In this document: one piece after another, positions 36,001 through 51,000 of the stretch
Layout of the letters: each line of letters begins with the position of its first letter
Position numbering within the stretch: position 1 is the stretch's first letter
From: Eudorina sp. 2006-703-Eu-15
Taxonomy: Eukaryota; Chlorophyta; Chlorophyceae; Chlamydomonadales; Volvocaceae
Reading direction: 5' to 3'
Length of the DNA stretch: 64,000 bases
Assembly: GCA_003117195.1 (NCBI GenBank)
Contig: BDSI01000156.1
Span: forward strand, 1 to 64,000
The notes under the pieces: generated by a model
What the model was told of the DNA's origin: nothing
What the model saw: only the letters and a program-made list of their open reading frames with translations
Database searches by the model: none
Made by a program: the position numbers and the translations under genes

Positions 36001-39000
36001 TTATTTGTGCGCGGCACTGATCGGAGTCGTAGAATGGTGAAATCATCATTACATACTTAGCCTGCTGACATCAATAATGCATGCAATATAGTCCGACTCA
36101 CCGATAGATGCCTGCCTGAGCAAGATAGAAACCAGCCCAGAAAGGTGTTGCCACAGTCGGAAACTTAGCCCGGATCATGCCTAGGGCCAGCGTGTTGGTG
36201 TCACGCAGCACGGCCAGGCGACCGCCAGTAAGGCTACACATGCGTCGAGCTGTCTCCCAGGTTGTGTTCTGATTGAAGACCCGGTACTTGACGTCACCGA
36301 CCAAGAGCACAGCGCTGGGAGTCCAACCGATCGCCGTCAAGTTGCCTGCGCGTGTATGTAAACAGAGGAAGCGCTTCCTTGTCATTGTAGGCCTCCCACC
36401 TATCCCAGCTCCGCTGATGCTTCCCGGGGCCTTACAAGCAAGTAAATCGATGATTGCATACAGATGACAACCAGGGGCGAGCAGCTGGGGCTAGCCCGAT
36501 ACTGCTGGTGTGCAAGGAATGTAACCTTCTACAGGCGTAATCATGCTTTGACTACTTTGACCGTCTTTGAAATATATCCGGCATGAGTAGAAGCCTTACA
36601 TACATATGCTGTTCTGGGCCACGATACATAGCATCGGCAATACCATACTAGATCTTATCAATTAATAATGGCAACCTTCGCTCACCTAATGCGAAGGTGT
36701 GTGGCGAAACAAAACCGGGGCTGAGGAGTGCTGCCGAGCTGGCGCACAGCATGGCGATGGAGGTATCCTTTCCGTACTCGAAAAAGAAGCCCTCCGAATC
36801 CGCATTCTCTTGCACAAGGCGGACACTCAGTTGGCGGCCCAGCAACGCCCGTGCGCAGTAGCAGGTGAAGCCATCCTCATCAAGGACCTGCAATCACGCA
36901 CATCAGAGTGAATGGCAGTGCAACCCGTGCAACCAGTACACCCAGTATACCCAGTAAGAGCGCTTTAAACTTCCGACATGTGACACGGTAAGGAAAAAAC
37001 GTGTTTGCTAACACGGCTGGCAATCGATGCTTTATCGCCACTGCCGCAAGACCGTCGATTCTGTCTTAGTTGGCCGGAGTAGCCGGAGCCGTGAATGCGA
37101 CTAAAACACAACGCCAGCGAAGCGCTAAAACGACCTGCCAACTCGACCCACCGCGAGGAGAGGGCTCATGAAGGGGCCAGACACGCCGTTCACCGCTACT
37201 CCACAGGCTTTGGCGCACTCGATGTGGCCGCCGTAGACTGTGAAGGGTTGACCTTGCATACGTGGGATGCCCCAGGCCGCCCTGCAGCTTGGCTCCAAGG
37301 CGGTCCCTGTTTCGCCGCGCGAAAGTAGACGGGAGGACGTTCAGGTCGTCGCCATCCAGTAACATGATTGTCAACAGTATTTCAACCCAGTCCGTAATAT
37401 TGCAAATGCGGACTTGGAAATAAAGCATATTAATAAGTTAGCGATTGGTCCGTCGGCCACCAGAATGAATGCCATACATGACATGTTTACCTTGTGCCAC
37501 TGTAGCCAGTGCACTAGGGCTGCCGCAAATTGGTGACCAGCGAAGACTGATAGCGGTCTTGCTAGTGAGAGTGGTATTTGCCGGCTGTTGAGGTATGCCT
37601 CCGCTGATTCCAGTTATGACTGTACCCGGTGGGCAGTACATGACCTCTCTCGTTGAGACTCGGGCGGCATCGGCATTGGATGAGCACGCAAATCGCCGGA
37701 GATCTGCATGCGCCCAAGACGTAACACAGATGTGGTTCATTACATACCTACGCAACCATGATGATCGTTCGTCAGCACATCAAGAAATGCAATGGCAAGG
37801 CGCATTTCCCATCACGATCGACCTCCTACGCCCTCCGACGTCGATCGACCTCGCTCCCCGTCATGGTCTCCAGATGCCTTACCGAATGAGCACAAGGGGA
37901 ATGCCTCTGCAGTGGAGCAACTGACCGCATCCCAAAAGTCCGTCCCGGATGCCCAGTCCATGCGCCAGGCCAGACAGCCCTTGTTGACGCCCATGGGTGG
38001 TCTGTAATACTGGGCCCATCGGCCGTACTGTACAGGCACGCCTGTGGCCCAGGTCCAAGACCCAGTGCCCTCGGAGTCCGTGGCGCTCAGCCAGCTGATC
38101 ATCGAGGCCACTGCCGAGGGAGCGTTTGAGGCCCAATCCTGAAGCATGGTAAGGAGCTGTCGGGCATCACTCTCCACGCCAACAGATGCAACGACGCCGC
38201 CATTCTGCGTGCAAATCAAGCAAAACACGTGCGCATGTAAGGTTCGGTTTCAGGATAATCAATCTGTTGCAACAAAAGCTCATTTGAACGTTTGTTGCAA
38301 CGGTCGGCCATCACGCAGTGTGCCGAATTATAGCATGGATCGAGCGAGAATTCACACACGCACGCCCCCCAGTATACCCTCCTCCTCGCTGCTAGATGCC
38401 TACTTAGGCGAGCAATGCCTCGTTCGGCGCGCAAAGCTGAGGTACGTGCGAGCAAGGTGGTGCGGCTGGCGATGTCGGTGGAGCCAATACCTGGTGCATG
38501 CACATGTATGGACTTGCCCAAATGTACGTATACGCGTGGATGAAATTTGCGGTTTAGATAGGGTAGGCTGTCAAGTGCCATTGCATCTATATGTAGCCCA
38601 CGTGTACTGCATGAGCAACCACTAACCAAGCTGTGTGCCAGCCAGCTTATGCATGGTAGGTTAACGTGTACATGCATGCGTACGCGCCTGCTGGCACAAG
38701 TCGTCCGCAAGCGGCTTTGCGAGCAAGGTCGGGTACAGGGCGTAGCGTGTTTGTCCCAGCTCGATTGTAGCCGCTGGTGCGGTCAGCTTCGACGGTGGTC
38801 GGTACGCCTTTGCGCCTGCATTTGCATGATTGCAATCGATGCACACAGATTGAGGCAGAGAAGTTTCATTACTGGCGAGATCCATATCCTGAGCGAAATG
38901 CCAGAATGGCTTTAGGATGTTGTGAATTAATTTCTAGATAGCGATGGCCGTGTGGGTCAACGCAATACGGCGTCGGAAGCAGTAAATCAAGCAAATAAAC

Positions 39001-42000
39001 GACTGCAGACGCAGAAGCATCAGTTCTGATATTGTGCCGTCAGGGGGCAGGGGTGGTGACGCTTCCTCGTTATAAGTGCTCAACAGAAATGCATACATGT
39101 ACGAACACTCACGTCTGCAAAGGAAGCGGTTGACGTTACGACAGTCCGCCGCGCCCAGTGTTGGTACATTATTAAATCCTTGTCCATTGGAGAACAAGAA
39201 ATTGAGGACACCACAACCTGCTGAAGAGGTGCTGCTCGTAACTGTGCCCAGCTTGTTCACGGGAACCATGCTGCCGCTTGACCATACCCAGACGTTGGTA
39301 GAGGACTGCCTGGCGCCGAACCAGAATGCAACGCTGTCGTCCACACTGGCGTTCATGACGGCGGTCTTCCCCCAGGCAGCGGCACCTTTGTACGCAACTT
39401 CGAAGTCTTCCGACCCATCGAAGTATGCGAGCTCAGAGTTGTGCGCCTGCGGATATGCAAAGATGGCACATTGTATCCTCGCTCGGCCATGATCATGGAA
39501 GTGAGCAACCGATGACAATGATGACGTGTTCGTACTTATTTCCCGCCCATCGCGATACTTGCTGCGCAAACGCCACATACCAGCTCGTCGAAACAAGAGT
39601 AACAAGAGTATGCTACGTAAACAAGCAGCGAGATATGACATACCCTGCAGATTGAGTCTCCAACCTTCCATGAGGATAACACGTCGAAGATCCTGTGTGC
39701 GGGTTCCCATACACGACAGTCATGATGTCTGTTGCACGCACGCCGGCATGCATGCAGCATAAATACCACTGACAACTGTCAACACAAACAAATGTGGGCC
39801 ATGGTCGTACGTTTCGGAGCGGTAACGATGCATCACGCAAGAGGATGTATATAATTCGCAGCACACCCCTATCAATTTGTTCGCCCCCAAAGATTCCCTA
39901 CTGACAGGAACTCGTCGTCATTGTATGATATTGTAGATGACGGGGATATGGCGCGAGCAGCGGATGACGCGATGATGTCCTTGTTGGTGGCCAAGCTCGA
40001 TGCGGTTACGGTTTCTGAAGTGGACGGAATCCAAGCATATGGATAAGTGAGGGACGTTATCAGCAACGATGGCAAGGGGAAGTCGGACATTGAAAAACAT
40101 GTATGGAAGCCAAACAACCACGCAGCATGCAGCTTCAATAATGTAGCTAGGCAGGCGGAACCATGGACGTCCTCCCTGGACCCCCCATGGGACGTGTTGA
40201 CGGGATCATCACCGATGGCCTGACGGCGGCCCTAACATCAGTACACGATTCCGATCCACCTCTGGCCATGGTAAACTTACTGCTGCATAGCACCGGGTTC
40301 AGGATGCCGCCGCCACATTGCAAGTTTATCCAAGACGGGTTTCCCTTGGACTTGACCCGGATTGCGCCACAGTCGGCATCACCAGAATTTGAACTCGAAA
40401 CGGAAGCCCAAGGCCCTTCAGCGTCTTCGCGTGGGTCAGATGCGTAGACGTAGTCACCCTCCGTTGCTCTATCGTTACCCCCAAACCAAACAGTGATATT
40501 GATTGGGAGTGTCGGCAGCTTAGATAAGTACCGGCGCATCGCATGATGGACCTGCAATGCATCGGGTTTAATTAAATAAGTAAAGGTGAAGATAACAGTT
40601 TACCGAATTAATATGTCGTGGAGGAATATCTGCTTTTGCTGGGAGTGTCAAGAATTACCGACATGTGTACAATCAAAGCTGATCGAGAACCTGTGCATAC
40701 ACACTACAACCCCCTTCTGTTTTAGGCCGCAGCGTTATACGCAAAGGGAACAGCAGTAATAACGCTGCTCACTCGCCTTCGGTGCAGACGGACTGGGGCA
40801 CGCATGCCCGCCGTTCACTCAGCAGGGAGCTGTTTGAAATGGTTGGATTGACCAGCCTTAAGATACTTAAACCCATGTATACAGCTGTATTGAACACGTG
40901 GGTACCGTGATCCTAATTACGAAAAATAGAATGTTCCTCAACTGAGGCGTGCGCCCCCGTGACGGGTTTCCTCTGGATTTTCGTTGCACCTACCTCACGC
41001 CATAACAAGCAAGCATGCAAGATCTGGGCGTGTTACTGGCTGCCGTTTACAACTGCTGGTTCTTTGCACCTCTGCGCTGTATGCCGAAACTTGCACGTAT
41101 GAACGTAATGAACCGCATGAATTATGGCAATGGCCTGCGAAAAATGGACGACTCGTCCATAGTGTGCTCATGTGTGCTTAGCTAGTGTACTCAACATATA
41201 GACAAACGTCCTGGCCCTCAAGCAAGGTGGTGTACCGGTTGTGGCAACTTGCTTGTGCGTTCTAGGAAGACACTCAAGCAACTCACCATTTCCTTATGCG
41301 TGGTCTCAAGTGTAGCAAGGCCTCCCCCTTGAGTTCTGCAGAACTGATTGGCTTCGGGCCACGCCATGAAGGTGCTGTAGAGTGTATACAATGTTGAGTC
41401 CACCAAAAGCATGACATCCGGAGGTATCGATCTCACTCGCACTGCCGCCGGGATGCTGGACGCGCTCCCTGCACATGCATATTGCCGTACACAAGGTTGC
41501 CCTCTCGTACGTCGTCATTTACAGATTAAACAGCATCCGTAAGGGAAGTTGCAGCCAACACACCATACGGACATTGCTTTACAATTTAATAAAAAAGGAC
41601 ATTGTCATGTGCCACATACACCGTATGAGCTTCGTGTATACACTCCTACCGAATTACTTACTTGCGCACATGGCTCGTGCGAAGTATCCGGTGCATGGTG
41701 CCGCGTACCAGTTTTTCATTGTGAATACTGAGTCGTCGCGAGCGATTGCGCACATGTTCTACGTACGGCAGGGTTGGCAGCAGCAATGGGCGCATTTAAT
41801 GTGATGCATGATCAATAACGGGGTGGGAACGATCCACTGAAGTGGGCAGCAGGGATGCGTCGGCCATGCCACATACTCCGACAACGAGCCGAAGGAGTAC
41901 CACCTACGTGGCCATGATGACCACAGCTACCGGCTTTGTTGTAATAGTTGTAACCGTCAGACTTCAAAAGGGCCAACAAAAACTTGCCGGTCAACCTGAA

Positions 42001-45000
42001 CTCCCCCCCTGAAACGGTAAAAGTAGCAAATGTAGAGGCGGTCGTACTTACACCTCAACGAGTACACATCTAGCCCCTGTGCCGTCTGTTGTTCATGTAA
42101 CAAAGTATCCTCATTTTCAACGCGTCTGAGTACCTTTCCGGTCCTCGAGATATTTGCCGAGGCGACAGTAAGGGACGCATCAGGCTGGTTTGAGGCCCAG
42201 TACGTCGCTCGCAGACTCGCTCCGGAGCTCCAAGTCCAGCGCTGAGAGTACGCTGCATGTATTGTCACGGCAGGTCGGTGGCAAGCGTGCCGGCACTTGT
42301 GTACTCGTTGAGTAAATACTCCGTCAGGCGCGGAGTCGAAGGTGTTCAAGCACAACTGGGAACTCCTTGTTATAGAGACGCAATTTCATTGGAATCAACG
42401 CATTCATCAGTAAAACCGTCATTCGTACAAGAGCATTATTGTATTCCTGCGCTCGATGGCAATGGATGGACACCAGGAATGAAAATGAGCAGATTTATAG
42501 GTCAACGAAAGCGCACGCATACGCACCGTCTCCATTCAGTCCCATCCAGGATTCGATACCCACGAAGGTTCGCTGTGTCCTTAGCGATGCCGTTTGGTTG
42601 TTTGTCTTAAGGGACCACGTCGTGTCGCCAATCATAGCCGAGATAGACAGAGCCATGTCTTCACTGCTCGGCTCCGCCAAGGCACCGCCCAGGACATCGC
42701 AAACCGCTTGAGCTGACGGCTGGTCATAAACGCCGTCCAGCAACAGCAGCTGAACCTGCGCATCGACAACGGCCACTGCTTCGATCAATTTCAACAAACA
42801 TGGCTCGCTTAGCTGGCACGGGGTCCCGGTAACAGCCCATCCAGCCAAGAGCTCATTATCCAGGGCTAATTGAATAAACACAGCCAAGCCTGCGAAAAGC
42901 TCGTTGGCCACGGCTCATTACTGCACGAAACGCACTGTATGTGACCCTACCGACCACGAACCGACCTGCCCGTTCTGAGCGTAGGACACCGACAGGGGCT
43001 GCATGTACTGCTGGATGGCCGTGACCTCATTCGCCACTGAGGTCACCGACATGCTCTGTGCACCTGCACAGATGGGTGGGCATTACAACCGGTATTTAGC
43101 GTCATACTGGTATACTCGCTAATAAGTGGGATGTAACAGTAAATGCGTGTACGCATTTAAAACGAATTCGCCACGCTCAGTTTGCCACGATGGGGCTTGT
43201 TTTCAGCGCAAAATAATCACTAGTGTTCCAATAGCAAACGAATATCACCATGCAAGTTTATTACGCAGCAGGCGACCCAGGTGCGACGGAAGGGCTAGCT
43301 GTTCATTTCCCACGCACCCGCCGTTGCACAACGAACGGCGGCAACGAAAGACGTGCCAGCGGCAGGGTGCACGCAAGCTGAACATCTTGAAAGGTCCACA
43401 CATACATTCACATACTCGTCACGTTCGTTGTTGGCGCATGTACACACAGGAAGTCAGAGCAGCTAGAGCTGCACAGCGCAATGCAAAATGATGCACCCAA
43501 AGATTGGAGCCGAAACCCGTATGTATATGTACTTACGCCTGCACATGACAGGGAACCTCTCGCTGCACAGCGTGTCGATCATAGTGTAGGTAACGTTCCC
43601 ACTTGTGGTATTCAGGGACACTACCATCCGTGCGCAGTCCTTGTTAGAAGAGCTGCCAGGCACGCTGACTGCGGGCGACCCGGAACTCCACTTGTAGTTT
43701 ACTGGTGTCGAGTCATCAGTTGAAACGACCTTCAGCTTCGTCCCGTCAACGAATATCCACCGGTTGCTAATCTCTGGGGTGGTATCCAGTTACACATATA
43801 TAGCACACCAAAGCAAGGAGAGGCAACGCACTGACAGTGAAGTGTGGGCTTGTGACGTGTGGTGGCCGAATGCAGGTTCAGGCGGGCCTTCTGGACATCA
43901 TCATCTGGGATAAATGCCGTCATTAGATAAATAGGCCCCGGACCAAAGCCTTCGCTTGGGGCGCGTCTGCAGCAGCGAACCAAGGTCACCTAAAATGCCA
44001 CTTCGCACAACAAAACGTCAGTCTACCTATCTAGCTACCATAGATGAATGATGAATGACGACGGCGAATTTGTTATACCGACGCACTCGATGCTATCATG
44101 TCAGTCTACACACATGCACGCATCAGGGTCCGATGTACGACGGCAATCAACTTACCGCTGACACACATGGACGGCAGCGGGTCTGAGCACGGAACGGTCA
44201 CGAGGCCGTGCGTGCAGACGGTCAAGTCGACACTTAAGGTTTGACAAGTGACATTGACAGCCACACAGCCTGGTTGGGATGGCAAACGCATGCAAATGGA
44301 CGCATACATGGACCAATAACATCAAATACTTAGAAACGAACGCGTCATAAACATAGACATGGCGTGGAAGGCTATCCACACTTTAACGCATAATGTATAT
44401 GTATATGTAGACCTGTATGTGTACACATACATACATACATGTACAGGCATGGGTGCATCGATGCCTGGTAGGAACTGAGGGTACAATAATTGTTGCAGTG
44501 TGTGAATAATTTATGTGAATAATTTAGTTTGGTACTCTATCGGCTGACTTCCGCTGTCGATGTAACGAGCTGACGGCAAGTTGCACAAAACGTATTGTCG
44601 AAGTCAGCGGCCTGACGACGGACCATTTACACTGCAGAAGCATATTCTACCTCTTGCTGGTGGGGGCGGCGGGGGTGGAGGACTGGGCGGAGGCGGAAGT
44701 GGTGACGGTGGCCGTGGAGGGCTGGGGGGCGGTGAAGGCGGCGGCGGTGCCGGAGGGAACCTGTATGGCCCTGTAGGCAACACGACAAACACATGAGACA
44801 CTCAAATTAGTGTATACAGAACGAGTATTGTGGAGGGGCGTATAGTTGTATCCCAACGAACATATGGTTCTGGGCTACTTAGGCTCAAGGACCCGGTCAC
44901 CCAGTGTATGTATTTGGGCACCTCCCCGAGCGACAGATGTATTCACGCCTTCCTCGCTTGATCCAAAAGTGCAACAAGTAGGGGGTCGGCTTCCTTGAAG

Positions 45001-48000
45001 CCGGAAAAAGGGCGGGACCCCCTACAATCCGTACAGGCCGCTTGCTTTACAACGGAAACTCTGTTACAGCGCAAGAATGTGAGAGAGTGAAAGGGTGCCA
45101 TTGAGGGTGTCGTTGATGTTGAAGGTGGATCGGCGTGCATAGATTGAGCAAGCTCAAGCAGGTAGGATAGCCCCGAAACCAAGCTGCAGTACGCGCCGCC
45201 AACGGCGGTCACAAGATCTGCAATATTATCGTAACGCTAGACGCCTCTGCACTACCACATCCGTCTATCTGTCAAGCAGATATCAAAAAACAAGCTTGAA
45301 GCATTCTTGTTTTGTAGTGAAACTGTAGCTAGTTGTTTGGTCCGTCGGCAAGCAAGCAGCCCTTTAGTTGCACGCCCGCAGCAGACGTGAACCTCTAAAG
45401 TTTGCCATCAATAGTTACATAGCAAATTTAAGGCAAAAACAGGGTGCGAAAAAGCCGCGGTGAGACCCGGACTTCGGCCATCGGAACTGGACATCTGGCA
45501 AGACAGAAAGGCAAATCTTGATGTTGGTGGCATCTTGATGTTCAAACATCAGAACTCTATGGAAGTTCAATTTAGCACGCGCCATCTGCTCATAATCCAA
45601 TTATTCAACATGCGGCACCTGTTGCAACAAAGATGAGCGCGAGAGGCGTTGGGTGGATGTTGACTTGGGTCCATGGAGACCGCAGAGCTTTACTTTGACC
45701 GTTTGTGCGGAAAGAGTTTTTTCCAGCCAAACCAAGAATACCTTGCAATAGAGGACAATTCATATGACAAACGTTGCGAATTAGTTGACCGGATCATGAA
45801 CATTTTGTCGTTACACACGCACACACGTCGCACGCACGACGGCGCACGGACATGGGCAATCCTAGGAGGCGGGGCCCCTCGAACGCGCTTCGCGCTGGGG
45901 CTCCGCCCAAAAATCAGTGCGTATGTATTGCACCTTTCGCCGCTTTCGTGGCCCAGCTGCCATGCATGGCCGTTCCTAGGTCATTTGCTGTCCTCATCCA
46001 GTCATTCTGTGGTCCAGTGAGTCATCCAGCTCTATGTAGTCATATATACCCGGTGCGACTGGGCCCAGTCATACCAGATGCCTGCTGATCCGCTGTATGA
46101 TTGAGCTTTCCCCAACGCCATGCCTTGCACACGTACCACAACGAATTCCGACGTCCTTCGCATGCGTACAGCTGTTATTGCCCCAGGAAAGAGCTCCACA
46201 CTGGAAGATGTTGCTGTGGGAGGTGTTGCATTTGAGGTCAGAGAGCCAGACACGAGCAGTCGCATTCCCGGCGCCAAAGGTAGTTGTAGGTAAGATAACA
46301 CCGCCATTGTAGCCCAGTTGGCTGCACACCAATGACGCCTCGATTGGGTCAAACCCATCGGAACTGCGCGGGTCAAGAGGAAAGACACGATATCTACCGC
46401 CATGAATGGTACCTTAGTTAGCTCAAGTTACATCGAATGGACTGATGTGCGTGTTTTGGATATCGGGTCGGTCAACGACCTGGACAGTGTATGGCGTAAA
46501 TTCTGAGTATGGTCATCAGTGCGTGCACGTAGTATACGTTCAGTATATGTTCAGCATATGTGCATGCAGTACATGTGCACCAGCATAGCAGGTACGGCGC
46601 AGGTAGAGGCCCAAATGCTGATTAGCTGATAAAAATTAATGAAAAAGCTGCGAAGGGACATCCCTCGTGTAAAAACGCCTCATCACCCATGCCCAGTGGG
46701 CGTACTATACCAGGATTCATATTGTCAATAGCCACCGCCGCGCTACCACTTTAATCACGCCTTATGTAGATAGCATCTGCACTTACCATACCGTTCCCCA
46801 AGCAACACTCCCGTTAGGGTGTCGAACCTCCAGCCGACCCTCCCACGGGGCCATTCCACCGATAAGCCGAATCGTTGTGTCTGCGGAAAGAAAGAAATTC
46901 GAAGTAAATGCAGCATATGCGCCATTACAAATTCATGCATGGGCATGAAATGAAGGGACAGCTGGACATCGATCCAAACATTCTGTCGTAATATTAGAAT
47001 AATCAATAATAAGAGGAATAGGATTAACAGTGAAATAGCGACAGTAATAGCAACAAAATTAACAAAAGTGATGGTAATAGCAACAAAATTCAACAAAAGT
47101 AACGTTGGGATTAATAATAGTAATAACAGTAGTGAGGAAATAGAAAAAAACTAAAGGGAAAAACGAGGTTCAACATCTGTCATGTTCATTCATTCCTGCA
47201 AGCGGCATCCTTCCGATTATTTGGCAGCCTACTGAATTTTCACTCTGAGAAAACGGAGAGTCGGATTTGTCGTAAACTAAACCGTCAAATGGGGGTGTTT
47301 TACGGAGACGGACTTGCCGTAAAGCGCGAGAGACATTTCACGGACTGAGTTTACGGATAGGCATTACGGGGACCCGCACCCACATTACGGGGACCCTCAC
47401 CCCATGTTACGGGGACCCGCACCCCACATTACGGTGACACGCACCCCACATTACGGGCAGATTCCGCTGGATGCCGGTGGTGGGTGCTGAACCCGGGAAG
47501 AGCACTGATTTCGGAGAAGTCGGCATGGGAGACCGGATGAGGGTGCCCCGAAATACCGGGGAAGGTAGGGACTGCCAGGTTAGTGGCCACGGGTGAAGCT
47601 GAACCCCCCTATCCCACACAATCATTACGGGGACCTGCACTCCACATTACGGGGACCCGCACTCCACATTACGGCCCATTTTGACATTTTTGCAACGCCA
47701 GATGTTTTGACCTTAGTAATTTGTTTACAACATTGGTAAAATTAGAAGTGCGTGTGGCTGGTAATCAATTAGGCATGAAACGTGATGGAGCCGCCGACAC
47801 GGTCCAGTTAATCCAATTTTTTACTCACTGCATCGAACTCCAATGTCCTGGTTGTGATTGCAGTTGTGAACCCCCCAGCCATTATGGGCGCACTGGGTGA
47901 TGTCAGTGTTCGTTGCAGAGCAATTCAGGTTGTCCAGCCAAATTCTAGTGGTGGAGGCTGCGCCGCCGAAGACCGAGTTCGCTACAACCATGCCACCGGA

Positions 48001-51000
48001 GAAGCCTAGCTGCCGACAGATGACACGAGCGTCGACTTCCTCGAACAAGTCGGCACTGCATGCGAGGGGACGTTTGTCACGGGCGGGGACACTTACCCGT
48101 TTAACCGGTCTCCAGAGTGGTGTGGACACTGACATAACAATTAAAGAAACCATGCATTGGAATGATTAGGGACGACGGCGGGCTACATCTATCCGTCTCT
48201 GCGCCCAAAATTACAAACGCATGCACAAGAACCAGATATGTACGTATATCGGCATCAGTAGCATCAGTCACATGAGGGCGACTTGCTTACCATATAGTTC
48301 CCCAGGCGCCGTTGTACCTGACCTCCACGCGGCCCTCATTGGAATCACTTCCGTTGACCAGGCGAAGTAAGACTTGCGCTGCAGGCAGGCAGGCAGCGGC
48401 GGTGCCACAGTGTGCAAACTGCCAACTGGGCAATATACGTACGTGCAGCACTAGCAGCGCCATACAGCTATGGTTGCATGCATGCCCTCGTTTCACTTTG
48501 TTGCAACTTTTTCATGGCGCTTATCCGAAGAAGATATCCGCATGATCGCCTCTAAAAAGATACTTACAAGCAATCGGCGGTGGCGGTGACGGAGGTATCG
48601 GCGGTGGCGATGGTGGCGGATTCGGGAACGGTGGAGGCGGTTTAGGACTTGGCGGCGGCGGCGGTGGTGATGGGGGGAGCGCAAACCACCCTGCGTGCGT
48701 TGGTTGCATGGGCAATACAACTCATACGTGTCGCGGTCTTGTAGCTTCCAGCATTACCTACAATGGGTCGTCTATTGGGAAAGACACTGACATGCTGTCC
48801 AGGGATCCACGGTTCGAATCCCGGCCCTCTTCCCGCCAAGTGGCTATACATGCTAGCTGGTGTGGTGCGATCCCCAGGAGAGGCAATCATGGCGCACTAG
48901 CAACCTGGCATGTTGGCCGGTATGGCTGCATGACCTCCCCAGCGGGCGATGGAGTATGGTTGCGCAGTCCTTGGTAAGATGAGGCGCCTATGAGCTAGGC
49001 GCCTGGGCCCGTTGGAACGCCCGGTCGGGACTAAGAGTGCGCCTTGTACATAATACGACTTGCTCGAAACCGCATTAGGCAAAGCGCAAGGGGACAAAAC
49101 GCACCACCAAGCACAGGTGCCAAAGGCGCAGCACAACCAAGTAGAGCAGGTTCGTGCATACATGTTACGAACTTCAGCACAAATAAACCTAATCTGGCTT
49201 GCATGATGTCTGTCACAATTAGGTCCTACAAACCTTGGATCTTAGTGTACACGCATTTGCCTCCAGTTAATACGCGGGGCGAGCTTGCTAGAAACAGATT
49301 GAAGTCGCTGTTGAAGGCGGCGCAATTGCGTGTGGCGGCGCATTGATCCGCAGCTTCGTCAAGCGAGTCAGCTGTAAGGAAACTCGTGGCATTGATGTCT
49401 CCCGGGGTTGCAATGAATCCGTCAACAGCCTCGCACACTGCACACACATACGGATGGGGGTGCCGAGGGAACGCAGGCGTTGTATATATGTACATCGTCT
49501 CCATACAGATTCGAAAACAAAGTGAATGCCCACCCAACTCCTTTGAAGCACCTCCTGCAGTACCCACGAAATAAAAATACCAACGACCAACGTATTTAAC
49601 GGCCAGCTCACGCACAAACGCAGGCTGACAATAAGCTTACCACAGTTGTTTAAAAAATATGGTTTAGTTAGGTACGTTACATGTATAGGCCCAGCAGTAA
49701 TCCATCGAGGTAGTGCAGATCGTCTTGTGAAGAAACAAGATGCTGCTGTTATGCAATTATAACGACAATTCTAAAGATTATTAAGTAACATATGTAAACA
49801 ATAGCTTATGCTAGGCATAACCCGGGAGCGTATTAATGGGAGAGACGATGTCGTGCAAAGCATTAGGTACATATATAACGGTCGCTCGGCTGGCCAAGCT
49901 CACCGTTTGGCTGGTCTCCGACGTAGATGAGGGCGGACGAGCTTGACGCCACGGGATCGAGTCCTATGCGTTCCAGTAACCCTTGAGACTGAAGGGACCT
50001 CAACAGTTCATCCATTACTCCCCTGTACTCATTCTGGTCAGAGAAAGCCGTCAAGACACTGCCTGCTTTGGCGCAATTTGTCACAGCGCCTTGCCGGTTA
50101 AGAACGTTGCGCATGATTTGATGGTACCGCCCGTTACGAAGGGAGCTTGCGATAGCCGGCGAGCCTGATGGCGTAGGCAAGGGAAAGGATGAAATGAAGC
50201 CAAGCTAGCTAGCTAGTGGCCATTTTCCGAAACCAGTGATTTGTAATGACGTAGACAGACGGGTGACGTGTGTCACTGCTGAGACCGAACAATCAATCAG
50301 GGCAAGGAATGCAACCCAGGTCGGGCACGAATTCATGTATGTACCCTGGCTCGAGCCCGGCGTATGTATGTATGTATGAATGGGGTGTTACACTGTGGGC
50401 GGCTCGCCGTACACATGTCGTACGGACGAGTGCCAGGGGCCCCTTGCCGGGCCGAACCACAGCGCAGGGCGGGGCGCGCGGATTTGTCTGTATGTATGTA
50501 TGTAGCCACTAGAAGATAACTTATGGCATGCTGCTGCACACAATGTCCTGTACGCTTTTGTCCAGCGAAGTTAGGTTACTGCGTCGTCCATTTTATCCTA
50601 GATATACAGGTGGACATGTAATGACTTACTGCGTTTGCAGAGGAAAGGGTTTACGCCTGAACAGGTGACTGCAATTTGCTGAAGCGTGCAGTTGGTTTTC
50701 GTGCGACACAGCAGCCGCAGAGCTCCACAGTTGACATCATAGGGCGGCACATACGCCTCGGCCCAAGGAATAGGCTGCGGCGGAGTTGACTGGTCCAAGT
50801 GCTTCCACAGGCCAACAGTAGAAGAATCTGTACAAAGCGTTTGCAACGGATAGTAAACCCACCGTGTAACAATATGGGAGCAGTACATGCACAACATTGT
50901 CATATACAACCCTGCCTCCAGCTAGCAAGTTGCAAAGAAGGCGGTGATTCGGTTGATGTAGATGATGGTAGGGCGTGCGGGCGAGCAGTGTGGGCATGAC

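Noticed and set aside
41957..42016. Stop codon after lectin domain 9 as gene end
   Set aside because: A weak donor at 42015 keeps phase 1 to the next lectin exon at 41441, and many more lectin modules follow.
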